Positions 25,756 through 34,400 of a DNA stretch of 64,000 nt are shown piece by piece (position 1 is the stretch's first letter; each line of letters starts with the position of its first letter). The notes under the pieces are model-generated. The model saw only the letters and a list, made by a program, of their open reading frames with translations, was not told the DNA's origin and did not search any database. The stretch is from Paenibacillus sp. FSL K6-3182 (GTDB taxonomy: Bacteria; Bacillota; Bacilli; Paenibacillales; Paenibacillaceae): the NCBI RefSeq assembly GCF_037976325.1, contig NZ_CP150265.1:6585001-6649000 (forward strand), given 5' to 3'. Position numbers and translations under genes: made by a program.

Positions 25756-26553
25756 TTATAATCTTCGTGCATGCTCTAAGATGGAGTCTAGCAGTTCTTC
25801 CGAGGCAAGCGCGCCTCTTGCTTGTGTAAATTGAATATGTGGATGTGCCGAATAGGATCGTCCAAGTTCACCATGTACAGGCGATATGGCATAATCAGCT
25901 GCTAACAGCAGACTCTCGTCGAGCAGGCTGTCGCCGGCTGCATATACGAAATTTGAAGCGAGCTTCTCTTTCACATACTGGATGGCCGCTCCCTTGCTTA
26001 CCCTCTCGGGAACCAAATATATTTTACGGCCTTGAAGTGAGTAGCTCCAGCCAAGCGAAGCAAGCTTCGGCTTAAGCTCCTCCAACGTTTCATGCGGCAG
26101 CTGATCTCTCTCTACCTTAATGGAATAAAATAGCTCATCACAAAGATCAGTCGACTTCACCCAGTGGGTAGAAGCAATTTCCGCAAACAGGCTCGCAATT
26201 TCCGTATGCTCAGCACAATGCTCCCTCACAGCTTCACGAACGAAGCTATGCCACTCCTGATCAATTTCTCCGTTACGGAGAACGGTACCGCCGTTGCTGA
26301 CGATCACATATTCCGGACTGAACTGTTCTCTTATCGCGAAGATGCGGTTGTATTGCTCCGGAATTCGCGTCGTCACAGGAACAAATCGCATAATGCTGAC
26401 AAGCTCATGCAGCTTCTGAATCGCCGGTTTAGTCATATAAGAAATATATCTTTCCTCATAACGCTCAACGGGTACCATTTCTTCAAGCTCTATCTCGCCC
26501 TTGGATCTTACGGAATAAATTAACGTTTGGTCCAAATCGCTCGCAAAGATCAT
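25756..26553 (-). CDS. HAD-superfamily phosphatase of the Ter block
   Basis: This 265-residue HAD hydrolase has motif I ASDLDQTL (Asp6 and Asp8), motif II VTTR near 60, a cap domain at about 90-190, a basic VSKGAAI (motif III-like Lys near 200) and motif IV GDSLLDESLL near 220-228. It is of the Cof/sucrose-phosphatase type and should dephosphorylate a small phosphorylated metabolite. Its start overlaps the end of the PRTase-fusion gene by four bases (ATGA), so the two are co-translated. Confidence 0.9.
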   Translation of the reverse strand: MIFASDLDQTLIYSVRSKGEIELEEMVPVERYEERYISYMTKPAIQKLHELVSIMRFVPVTTRIPEQYNRIFAIREQFSPEYVIVSNGGTVLRNGEIDQEWHSFVREAVREHCAEHTEIASLFAEIASTHWVKSTDLCDELFYSIKVERDQLPHETLEELKPKLASLGWSYSLQGRKIYLVPERVSKGAAIQYVKEKLASNFVYAAGDSLLDESLLLAADYAISPVHGELGRSYSAHPHIQFTQARGALASEELLDSILEHARRL

Positions 26554-29033
26554 TCCGTCTCCCCCTTCAAAGCCTTAATAATACCGCAGCAGGAATAGGT
26601 CATGTTTGGATATTCCTCCACAGGTACACCACGGTCCTTAGCCAGCAGCAGTATATGCTTCAAGTTAGGATTATCAAGACGATCAACGAGGATTTTCCAA
26701 GGGACTCTGCGCAGAAGAACACGAGTCGTTTCACCTACGCCAGGCTTGATGAAATTAATATCGGAGATTGCAAAATCAGTTTGGATACGAGCAATATCCT
26801 GCATCCCTTGCCAAGTCATTTCATTTTCCGCAGGATTTGCTTCCATTTGAAGAGCTTCCGCTTTGGAGTCATCAGCTGTCTGATCAAAATAAGCAGAAAT
26901 CGTGTCCACAAATAATTGAGACAGATCAGAGCTCTCCCACTCCTTATAATACTTTGCACCATGGAAGTCATCGGCGCCAATAAGATCGCTGCGCAATACA
27001 GTCCGGCTGACTAAACCTGACACCGTCGAATTAAGGCAAGCGCTTGGAATGAGGAAATCCTCTCTTGTCCCGAACGTACTTGCACAATAGCCGGGGTCTG
27101 CGAGCACCGCAAGCTCATCATTCAATTCAATGCCGTATTTTTGCTTCATCTGGCTGCAAGCTGCTATGAGCACCTTGGCAATTGCACCTTTGCCCGTCCA
27201 GCCATCTACAAATTGCACGCGTTTATGCGGATGGTTCTGATTGATATACAGCAGTGCATTCTCATCAATGCCTTTGCCTCTAATAATTGAAAGGCTATAA
27301 TGCGGAACCTCAATACCATACATGTGCTTGATATATCGCTTAATTAATACGCCAATTGGCGTACCGCCTCGCGCTAAGGATGCAAGCACAACATCAAATC
27401 CATTTTTTTGAATGATTCGCTCGGAAACCGTTCCTACCGCTCTTGCGATTCGAATGGCCGAATCACTGAGCGTATTTTGAAACAATTGTATATACTCATC
27501 AGTGGGCTGATATTCAATCGGCAAGCTTTCCGAATAGTGGCCGCCTGTTTGCATGGCCGCTTCCCGGTCCTCCGTTCGCTGCTCTAACGAAATATCGCTA
27601 AGGTCTTTTAGCAGAAATGTAACATCCTCCTGCTTATAGCTCCCGATAGGAGCCGGATCGGCAAGCCTTTTCCGACTGAAATACACGATATGAACACGCT
27701 GGACTCCTAAGGAGAGAAGAACCTTATTAAGCTCCTCCATTTGCGCTCCTGCAACCTCGCGCTCCATAAACAAAAACATCTCATCATAATAGCCATTCGG
27801 TATGTTGTACATAAAATTCATGACGTCAGCATGCTCAGGGGAAATAAAGGGATAAGCTGTATTCACCGCATACTGTGAACTGGAATCCGGATGAATGGGG
27901 CTTCTTGTACTCGATTGATACCATACATCATCGCCTAGTTCTGCTGCTACGCGCATAGGAATGAACATAAATTCGCCGGTTCCCATGCAAAGCACCTTGC
28001 TGCCCGTTCTATGTTCTCGGAGGAACGCAGCCGCCTGTCCTACTTCTGCGTCAAGTACCAAGCTTTCTTCAGCCGTCAATCCGAAGCGGCCAGTATGCTT
28101 CAGGTAGGAAACTTCTCGATTCAAAGAGGGAAGGCTAGAAAACCGATTGCCCACATAGAGAACATTAATGGCAGGCTCTGACTCGTTTACTTGCAACTCT
28201 GCTGTTTTGTCAGCATTTTGAATAGGGGTACCCTTAACAGATATCCGCCCCGCTACAAGCGATAAGCAGTTTACCGATATGCCAAGCTCTTGCTCCAGCT
28301 CATCAAAACGTTCAATATCCTCGTTTGAACGCCAATCAAGTAAACTAGCAACAATATATGTTTTCTTCCCATACCTTGCATTCAAGTCGTGAATTATATT
28401 AATGGCCGTTTTCCCGGTCGTCATCTCATCATCGACCAGCACAATCGTTTCTGCATTCTCGAATACAGCTGGATTGTCAGCATAGCAGCGATGTGTAGTC
28501 GCATGGGAATGCTCTTCCTCAAAATCGATGCAGGACGCCATATAGTCGATTTTTTCCCGCGTGGTGTGCAAGAAAGACGCATTACCCTCGAACATATCGA
28601 ACATGCTGTGTCCAAGCGCTGTTGCCGTTTCCGCAAAACCGATGAACAGCGTTTTTTCATCTATAATCATTTTGTTTTGCTTCATCTGTTCATAGATTTC
28701 ACCTGCTGCCTCAGGAGATTTAAAGGCATGCAGCAGCTGCTCCATCTGGATAGGAAGCTTCTCGCCTTTAAACTGCTGATACAAAAGCCCAAGTGCGGCA
28801 CCCGATAATAAGGACACATGCGGGCGAACAGGAATATGCTTGCCAAGCACCTTGCTTACGAATAAAAAACTGCGCTTTTTATTAATTCGGGCTGCCATTT
28901 GAAAAAGCTGCTCAAGCGGTATATGAAACGAATTACTCGTAACCTCAATGGTAATCTCTAAATCTCCAATAATATTAAACGATTGCTGATTCTCGTTCTT
29001 CTGCGAGCAAGCAGGTGAAGTTTTGGTTTTCAT
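26550..29033 (-). CDS. Four-module Ter-locus enzyme: PRTase, TRSP, StiP-like and PELOTA-like domains
   Basis: This is an 827-residue fusion. Residues about 20-265 resemble a phosphoribosyltransferase; the PRPP loop is ETIVLVDDEMTTGKTAI at 195-211. Residues about 285-455 fit the TRSP domain, named for the motif seen here at 376-379 (STRSPI). Residues about 505-715 resemble the StiP family and carry ASLARGGTPIGVL (551-563), FVDGWTGKGAI (608-618) and the Cys-containing GYCASTFG (648-655). The tail (about 760-827) resembles a PELOTA RNA-binding domain. In related genomes the modules often sit on separate proteins. It starts at ATG 29033 with GGGGTG upstream and overlaps the lyase gene by 59 bases. 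The product is thought to be nucleoside-like, but this is inference. Confidence 0.88.
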   Translation of the reverse strand: MKTKTSPACSQKNENQQSFNIIGDLEITIEVTSNSFHIPLEQLFQMAARINKKRSFLFVSKVLGKHIPVRPHVSLLSGAALGLLYQQFKGEKLPIQMEQLLHAFKSPEAAGEIYEQMKQNKMIIDEKTLFIGFAETATALGHSMFDMFEGNASFLHTTREKIDYMASCIDFEEEHSHATTHRCYADNPAVFENAETIVLVDDEMTTGKTAINIIHDLNARYGKKTYIVASLLDWRSNEDIERFDELEQELGISVNCLSLVAGRISVKGTPIQNADKTAELQVNESEPAINVLYVGNRFSSLPSLNREVSYLKHTGRFGLTAEESLVLDAEVGQAAAFLREHRTGSKVLCMGTGEFMFIPMRVAAELGDDVWYQSSTRSPIHPDSSSQYAVNTAYPFISPEHADVMNFMYNIPNGYYDEMFLFMEREVAGAQMEELNKVLLSLGVQRVHIVYFSRKRLADPAPIGSYKQEDVTFLLKDLSDISLEQRTEDREAAMQTGGHYSESLPIEYQPTDEYIQLFQNTLSDSAIRIARAVGTVSERIIQKNGFDVVLASLARGGTPIGVLIKRYIKHMYGIEVPHYSLSIIRGKGIDENALLYINQNHPHKRVQFVDGWTGKGAIAKVLIAACSQMKQKYGIELNDELAVLADPGYCASTFGTREDFLIPSACLNSTVSGLVSRTVLRSDLIGADDFHGAKYYKEWESSDLSQLFVDTISAYFDQTADDSKAEALQMEANPAENEMTWQGMQDIARIQTDFAISDINFIKPGVGETTRVLLRRVPWKILVDRLDNPNLKHILLLAKDRGVPVEEYPNMTYSCCGIIKALKGETE

Positions 29034-30180
29034 TTAGCACCCCATAAATGTCTGATCTGAACAATATTCGTTTGGCCCATGTCATATGCGGCTTAAACTC
29101 ATTCATTTTGTTCGAATAACGGCTCTTCATCACACCCAAATCGCCTTGTTCATTTTCCATAATGTGCAGGGCATCCATATACTCCTCATGCGTCACCACA
29201 AGCATCGACTGTACAGGCTTAATGTGGGTAGGATGGATAATGGTTTTGCCAATTATCCCATTTTCCTTGTCCATTGCGACCTCGCGAATAAGCCCGTCCA
29301 CATATTTATTAATATAATCCATACGCAGAATCCGTCCGTGTCTTCCCATGCTTTCCTCAAAAGGCGTTTGTCTGAGCTGGGGCTTAAAGACGCGATCACT
29401 CTTAAAGTACTCCCATACGGGACCGGAGATCACATAATGATTATCCATCCGCCCAAAAACATTTACGATATCCGCAATACAATCACGAATGACGCCAATG
29501 TCGTAGATTGTATGATCCGGACTTCTTCGAAGCCCAAATAAACTTGAAAAATCTGTTGCTCCAATACGAACATTCAGCACATAGGCCTTGTATTCATTCA
29601 GCAGCTGAGAAATGCCCATTAGCGTTTCCATTCTTTTCTCTCGATAAATGACGTCAGAGCTTTCCAAAATAGGCATGCCGTATAACGTGGAGCTTGTTGA
29701 GCGTTTGTTCTTGTTGTATTCATGCAGCAGCTTTAAATACTCACCGCCAGTCTCCACGTTGAACTTCGGAAACACGATTCCTGTAATATATTCAATCTCT
29801 TCACCGAAAAACGAGAGCAGTCGTTTAAGCTGTTCAACAGAGCGTACTCTTATAAACATAAGCGGAATATCGTCGGCATGGAGCAAACCAATCGAAATGT
29901 AACGGCCAATCTTAATCAACGTTGCCTTCAACGTCTCTTCGGCAAATTCGATTTGATTATCACCTACTGCATCTTCAAGGTCTATCACCATAGACACGAG
30001 TCCTTCGTGTTTTCCGGTTACCAAATCATCTGCTATGTTATCCTTGGTGGCAGGCATATAGAGCGCTGCACCAATCGCGTGAGCAATAACTTCTTTGTCA
30101 GCATAATTATTGAACTGAGTTGGAAGGGAGTAAAAGAAATTTTGCTCTTCTTCATTGGTAAGATAGTTAAAATACCTCAA
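28975..30180 (-). CDS. CitE-like (HpcH/HpaI family) C-C bond lyase of the Ter block
   Basis: This 401-residue protein resembles the HpcH/HpaI aldolase/citrate-lyase-beta superfamily. Marks include VIDLEDAVGDNQ near 63-74, with the conserved Asp/Glu that hold Mg2+, 'GIVFPKFNVETGGEYLK' near 135-151, and the late IIGKTIIHPTHIKPVQ near 315-330. I start it at the TTG at 30180 behind AGGAGGG; the longer frame to 30336 runs back through the terC terminator. It is the first gene of the biosynthetic operon and likely provides or consumes a small carbonyl compound. The substrate is unknown. Confidence 0.85.
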   Translation of the reverse strand: MRYFNYLTNEEEQNFFYSLPTQFNNYADKEVIAHAIGAALYMPATKDNIADDLVTGKHEGLVSMVIDLEDAVGDNQIEFAEETLKATLIKIGRYISIGLLHADDIPLMFIRVRSVEQLKRLLSFFGEEIEYITGIVFPKFNVETGGEYLKLLHEYNKNKRSTSSTLYGMPILESSDVIYREKRMETLMGISQLLNEYKAYVLNVRIGATDFSSLFGLRRSPDHTIYDIGVIRDCIADIVNVFGRMDNHYVISGPVWEYFKSDRVFKPQLRQTPFEESMGRHGRILRMDYINKYVDGLIREVAMDKENGIIGKTIIHPTHIKPVQSMLVVTHEEYMDALHIMENEQGDLGVMKSRYSNKMNEFKPHMTWAKRILFRSDIYGVLNENQNFTCLLAEERESAIV

Positions 30181-30221
30181 AGTGATCCCTCCTAAAAGTT
30201 GTGTAAAGCAATCTGAGAGTG

Positions 30222-30258
30222 AAAAAATATCCCTCGCGATCCATTGAGGGATATTTTT
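30222..30258 (-). terminator. Hairpin between terC and the Ter biosynthetic operon
   Basis: A perfect 13-bp stem AAAAATATCCCTC/GAGGGATATTTTT (30223-30235 and 30246-30258) is followed by T residues on the minus strand. It sits between terC and the lyase gene, with only about 41 bases from its end to the lyase start. It may act as a partial terminator, letting TerC be made more than the enzymes. Confidence 0.82.
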
Positions 30259-30280
30259 CATAAACAGAGTATTATCGAAT

Positions 30281-31072
30281 CTAAACCGCTTTTGATTCTC
30301 TTTTCTTACGTGCTGCGCTGTAAAGAAGGGTACCACCGAATACAGCTATAATTAAACCGAAGAACAAAGCATGCGGCACATGCAAGCCATACGCTCCGCC
30401 AATCATTTTTGCTGCGATAACGATGATTAAAATAAACGCCGCTTTCTCAAGCTCAGGGAATTTATCAATCAACTTGAGGAATACTTGAGCGACGCCGCGC
30501 ATCATTAGAACGCCGAGAATACCGCCGAGGAACAGAACCCATACCTCTTCACTCACGCCGAATGCAGCTAGTACGCTGTCGATACTGAACGCGATATCCA
30601 TAATTTCAACAGCAAGTACCGTACGCCAGAATCCGTAGCCTTTATTTTGAACTTCAGCATCATCGTCGTTGCCCTTCTTGCCGATGTAAGGAATTAATGG
30701 AATGTTGCCGACACGAGCAAGCTTGAATTCCAGATGGAATAGATTGCTTAACGCAATCCATAACAGATACAATCCGCCCGCTACTTTAATCCATGTAATT
30801 TGTACGAGATAGACACCTACTCCGATTGCGATAAATCGGAAGATATAGGCACCAATAATACCGTAGAACAACGCCTTTTTCTGCTGGTCTTTCGGCAAAT
30901 GCTTAACCATAACCGCTAGTACTAGCGCATTATCTGCCGATAACAAGCCTTCCAAAAGAACGAGTGTTGCAATTATTCCCCAGTTTGTCGGGTTGGTGAG
31001 AACTTGTGACAAGTTGTCCCAGTGAAAGAAGCTCCCGAAGTTGGCTATTACATTTTGAAAAAAGTCGACCAT
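30281..31072 (-). CDS. TerC-family integral membrane protein
   Basis: This 263-residue protein has about seven to eight hydrophobic helices. Family marks are LLEGLLSADNALVLAVMV (about 40-57, acidic ED/AD pair), FSIDSVLAAFG near 162-172, and a basic C-terminal tail. TerC proteins are the membrane part of Ter systems. In Bacillus, the homologues YceF (MeeF) and YkoY (MeeY) are linked to metal export and metalation of secreted enzymes. The Asp residues in the helices likely handle divalent metal. It lies 23 bases after the double-TerD gene and is presumably co-transcribed with the TerD genes. Confidence 0.94.
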   Translation of the reverse strand: MVDFFQNVIANFGSFFHWDNLSQVLTNPTNWGIIATLVLLEGLLSADNALVLAVMVKHLPKDQQKKALFYGIIGAYIFRFIAIGVGVYLVQITWIKVAGGLYLLWIALSNLFHLEFKLARVGNIPLIPYIGKKGNDDDAEVQNKGYGFWRTVLAVEIMDIAFSIDSVLAAFGVSEEVWVLFLGGILGVLMMRGVAQVFLKLIDKFPELEKAAFILIIVIAAKMIGGAYGLHVPHALFFGLIIAVFGGTLLYSAARKKRESKAV

Positions 31073-31095
31073 CTCTTAAACCTCCGCATTTTTCT

Positions 31096-32376
31096 TTATT
31101 TGCTTCCTTGTACCCATCTGAGACCCCAGCGATAAGCCTCGTCAAGCTCTTTATGGCCTGAGAAATATTGCACGAGCCGCTGAATGCTGAAGGTTTGATC
31201 ATTTACATTCTCGATCATCGCAATCGCACACATACCCTTGCGATTATTATGCTCGTCCATCCGCACCTCTATATCAGGCCCACCTGTTTGTGTGATGGTA
31301 ACAATACCAGCAGCCTCCGCCCAGTTCGTAGCTCCTTCATAGATGTATGCGTATATGACGATTCTCTTAATCTCAGAAACTTTATTACCGTTGATTCTAA
31401 GATTTTCACCCGTTGTAATAGAGCCGGTTCGGTCATCTCCGTCAAGCGAAACGTACGGCGCTCGCGAAAAATCTCCGAAGCTGTTGCCTAGCGCTTGAAC
31501 AGAACCTTTCATACCATTTTTCAATTCATACAAACATCCGACATCTAAATCTACACCGCTGCTTGAACGGCCAAAAAAACCAGTGGAGGCTTTTTTCTGA
31601 TTCCAGTTCAAATTAACGACAATCTCACCAAGTGATCCGGCACCTTTTTGTAAATTGATGACATCACCGCGTTTGGTAAGCGAGATTTTGCTGAGGCTTA
31701 TTGGCGGACTGCTTGGTTCTGGTACGATTGGTGCGGGAGGTTTAGGTGGAATAAGTGGAGCTTTCACTGGTGCTGGTGCTGGAGTTGGCGCCTCAGCAGG
31801 AGCGTCTGCCTTTACTTCAATACCAAAGCTATTGCAGAGTGCAGCAAGACCGCCTGAATATCCAGACCCAATGGCATTGAATTTCCATTCGCCATTATAT
31901 CTATATAAATCTCCTACGACTATCGCAGTCTCAATAGAGAAATTTTTTCCAAGATCATAGCGCAAAATTTCGCGTCCTGTTCCTTCGTCAATAACCCGGA
32001 TATAGGCATCATTCACGCTAGAAAAATTTTGTCTCTTCGCTTCCCCATCATAAATGGTTAAAGTAAATGAAATACGTTCAATCGTTTGAGGCACATCGCT
32101 AATCGCGATCAATACTTGTTCGGTATCCGTTTTCCCTGCAAAACTTCGTTTATTGCCACTTGCCAGTTGAATAGAACCGCTGACATCCTTAGGATTACTG
32201 TAAAAAATCAAATCTTGGTCTCCAGCTGTTTTTCCATTCGCTCGTAATAGAAAAGCCGAAAAATCGACATCTACACCTGCTGCAGTGTTCCATCCCATGC
32301 CAACTAGAAGGTTTTTTATGGAAGGATTATTTTTGGTAATATCCGCTTTTTGACCTTTCATTAATGCCAGCTCCAT
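31096..32376 (-). CDS. Tandem TerD-domain protein with Pro-rich linker
   Basis: This 426-residue protein has two TerD domains. The first (about 1-190) begins LMKGQKADIT and ends near [13 protein letters not shown] proline/alanine-rich linker (about 197-235, PAEAPTPAPAPVKAP) follows, then a second, more divergent domain (about 236-400). TerD domains bind calcium through conserved Asp residues. The first domain here lacks the family '[13 protein letters not shown]' loop (it has LASGNKRSFAGKTDTEQ), so that loop is altered. The second domain instead shows SLDGDDRTGS near residue 340. I use ATG 32376 behind AGGGCGG, since the longer frame reads through leader sequence. It is the largest TerD protein here and may bridge two partners. 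Confidence 0.9.
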   Translation of the reverse strand: MELALMKGQKADITKNNPSIKNLLVGMGWNTAAGVDVDFSAFLLRANGKTAGDQDLIFYSNPKDVSGSIQLASGNKRSFAGKTDTEQVLIAISDVPQTIERISFTLTIYDGEAKRQNFSSVNDAYIRVIDEGTGREILRYDLGKNFSIETAIVVGDLYRYNGEWKFNAIGSGYSGGLAALCNSFGIEVKADAPAEAPTPAPAPVKAPLIPPKPPAPIVPEPSSPPISLSKISLTKRGDVINLQKGAGSLGEIVVNLNWNQKKASTGFFGRSSSGVDLDVGCLYELKNGMKGSVQALGNSFGDFSRAPYVSLDGDDRTGSITTGENLRINGNKVSEIKRIVIYAYIYEGATNWAEAAGIVTITQTGGPDIEVRMDEHNNRKGMCAIAMIENVNDQTFSIQRLVQYFSGHKELDEAYRWGLRWVQGSK

Positions 32377-32449
32377 GCTTAAACCGCCCTTCGGTAATAA
32401 TAGAATAGGGTGACAAACCCTCAAACTGCCACCCTATACGCCAGATGAA

Positions 32450-33028
32450 TTAAACCGTAAGCCCGTAATTACGACAAAGCGCTGCTAGTCCGCCCGAGAA
32501 ACCTGAACCTACCGCTTGGAACTTCCAATCGGCATCATGTCGGTACAGCTCGCAGAAGACAATCGCTGTTTCAACGGAGAAATCTTCTCCTAGATCATAG
32601 CGCAGCACTTCTCTTCCAGAAGACTCGTCTACTAGACGAACAAAGGCATTGGATACTTGACCAAAGTTTTGCAGCCTGGACTCGGCATCATGAATCGTAA
32701 CGCTAATTCCGATTCGCTGAATGTGTGGAGGGACTTTTTGGAAATCAATTTTGATTTGCTCGTCGTCACCTTCACCCTCACCGGTACGATTATCGCCTGT
32801 ATGCTCAACAGCACCGTTATAAGCAATCAGCGCATTGTAGAATACAAAGTCCTTCTCGTCCTTGGCTTTGCCATCCTGATGGAGCAAAAACGCGCTTGCA
32901 TCAAGGTCAATTTCTCCGCCGCCTGAATATTTGTTCGTATCCCAGCCTAGACCGAGAACAACCTTCGTAAGGCCTGGGTTTGTTTTTGTAAGATCAATGC
33001 GTTGACCTTTGGAAAGATTTATAGACAT
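32450..33028 (-). CDS. TerD-family calcium-binding stress protein
   Basis: This 192-residue TerD protein has the family N-terminus [28 protein letters not shown] near 42-50, and the Ca2+-binding loop [14 protein letters not shown] near 78-91. The C-terminal signature is [15 protein letters not shown] near 175-189. It starts at ATG with an AGGAGG upstream and closely resembles the gene at 33197. The 168-base gap between them contains a remnant of another TerD gene and a terminator. TerD proteins act in stress resistance with TerB and TerC. The specific ligand is not known. Confidence 0.95.
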   Translation of the reverse strand: MSINLSKGQRIDLTKTNPGLTKVVLGLGWDTNKYSGGGEIDLDASAFLLHQDGKAKDEKDFVFYNALIAYNGAVEHTGDNRTGEGEGDDEQIKIDFQKVPPHIQRIGISVTIHDAESRLQNFGQVSNAFVRLVDESSGREVLRYDLGEDFSVETAIVFCELYRHDADWKFQAVGSGFSGGLAALCRNYGLTV

Positions 33029-33051
33029 CGTTCTATTCCTCCTTGAATTGA

Positions 33052-33126
33052 CTAGGTTTGAACGCCAAAGTCAGTGCAAAGGCCTACTAGACCGTTTTGA
33101 TATCTGCTGCGACTTTCCGCTGTTCA
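33052..33126 (-). pseudogene. C-terminal remnant of a TerD gene
   Basis: Minus-strand codons from about 33120 down to a TAG at 33052-33054 read [17 protein letters not shown]. This aligns with the C-terminal signature of TerD proteins ([30 protein letters not shown]). A TGA lies just upstream, so only about 24 residues are open and no start exists. It lies between two intact terD genes in the same orientation and is probably a leftover of a duplicated terD copy. Confidence 0.72.
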
Positions 33127-33149
33127 CTTACTTATAAATTGTTATATTT

Positions 33150-33178
33150 TAAAAAAGGGCCGCCACTGGCGACCCTTT
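33150..33178 (-). terminator. Terminator after the TerD gene at 33197
   Basis: AAAGGG...GCC/GGC...CCCTTT stem followed by a T-run on the minus strand (A residues at 33151-33156). Confidence 0.85.
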
Positions 33179-33196
33179 ACGGGTAGATAAGTATGA

Positions 33197-33778
33197 CTAG
33201 CTAGCAGAAAGACCAAAGTTGCGAGCAAGACCGCCTAGGCCGTCTTGGAAGCCGCTTCCGATTGCGCTGAATTTCCACTCGCCGGAATGACGGTATAGTT
33301 CACCGACGATTACTGCTGTTTCTACAGAGAAATCTTCTCCAAGATCATAACGGATAAGTTCTGTGCCGCTTTGCTCGTCCACGATACGAACGAATGCGTT
33401 GGATACTTGTCCAAAGTTTTGGCTGCGCTCTGCGCCATCATGAATCGTAATGCAAAATGCGATTTTGTCTGTTTCAGCTGGAACGGCAGAAAGATCAACG
33501 TTTACTTGCTCATCATCGCCATCGCCTGCGCCTGTGCGGTTGTCACCTGTGTGAACAACGGAGCTGTTAGTGTTTTTTGGGTTGTTGTAGAAAATAAAAT
33601 CAGATTCAGAACCCGCTTTGCCTTGTGCATTCAAGCAAAATACAGAAGCATCAAGGTCAAAGTCTTTTCCGCCGTCATATTTATTAGTATCCCAGCCTAG
33701 ACCTACTGTAATTTTTGTAAGACCTGGGTTTGTTTTCGTGAGATCAATTTTTTGTCCTTTGGATAAGCTGATTGCCAT
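33197..33778 (-). CDS. TerD-family calcium-binding stress protein
   Basis: This 193-residue canonical TerD protein has [18 protein letters not shown] at the start, [11 protein letters not shown] near 40-50, the Ca2+ loop [16 protein letters not shown] near 78-93, and the C-terminal [15 protein letters not shown]. All acidic positions of the loop are present. It starts 28 bases after the stop of the upstream TerD gene and is followed by a terminator, so these two may form their own transcript. It appears the least degenerate paralogue in the window. Confidence 0.96.
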   Translation of the reverse strand: MAISLSKGQKIDLTKTNPGLTKITVGLGWDTNKYDGGKDFDLDASVFCLNAQGKAGSESDFIFYNNPKNTNSSVVHTGDNRTGAGDGDDEQVNVDLSAVPAETDKIAFCITIHDGAERSQNFGQVSNAFVRIVDEQSGTELIRYDLGEDFSVETAVIVGELYRHSGEWKFSAIGSGFQDGLGGLARNFGLSAS

Positions 33779-33806
33779 TTTAAAAGCCCTCTTTTCTCAC
33801 ATGAAT

Positions 33807-34400
33807 TTATTGGTATTGACGTGCAAGGATATCAACATGGGCAGCATGAGTGCCTTCCCCAATTGCATTAAACTTCCATTCACCATTGTGTCTGTAAAGC
33901 TCACCTACGACTAGAGCGGTTTTGCCTGAATAATCATCCGTCAAGTTGAAGCGAATCAGTTCTTGATTGTTCGCTGGGTTGACGATACGAATAAAGGCAG
34001 ATTTGATCATGCCAAAATCTTGTCGTCTGGATTCACATTCGTAAATGTTAACTACGCAAAGGATTTTGTGAATATTAGCAGGAACACGATCAAGCTGTAC
34101 GATGATTTGCTCATCATCGCCATCGCCCTCACCTGTAATATTATCACCCGTATGAACGACCGAGCTGCATCCGCTTTGCTTGTTGTAGAAACAAACGAGA
34201 TTTTTCTCGCCACTTAGCTTGCCGTTTTCATCAAGCAATAATGCCGATGCGTCACAGTCAACGTTAGCCGCTTTTTTCATTCCGAAAAAACCGCCTTTGG
34301 TTTGAGCTGGGTCCCAGCCTAAACCAACGATAACTTTGCTGAGACCAGCATTGCCTTTCGTTAAATCTACCTTTTGACCTTTTACGAGAGAGATAGCCAT
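33807..34400 (-). CDS. TerD-family protein, divergent paralogue
   Basis: This 197-residue TerD protein has the N-terminus LVKGQKVDLTKGNAGLSK and an insertion GGFFGMKKAANVDCDAS near 36-52. The Ca2+ loop is GDNITGEGDGDDEQ, and the C-terminus ends HVDILARQYQ without the usual [11 protein letters not shown]. It is first in the TerD run and is preceded by an AAGGGGG site and a leader with a 19-bp palindrome. The altered tail suggests a subclass comparable to TerZ/TerA-type proteins. I cannot assign it further. Confidence 0.93.
   Translation of the reverse strand: MAISLVKGQKVDLTKGNAGLSKVIVGLGWDPAQTKGGFFGMKKAANVDCDASALLLDENGKLSGEKNLVCFYNKQSGCSSVVHTGDNITGEGDGDDEQIIVQLDRVPANIHKILCVVNIYECESRRQDFGMIKSAFIRIVNPANNQELIRFNLTDDYSGKTALVVGELYRHNGEWKFNAIGEGTHAAHVDILARQYQ

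Noticed and set aside
30181..30336. N-terminal extension of the CitE-like protein
   Set aside because: It would read through a terminator hairpin, and the TTG at 30180 has a strong AGGAGG site.
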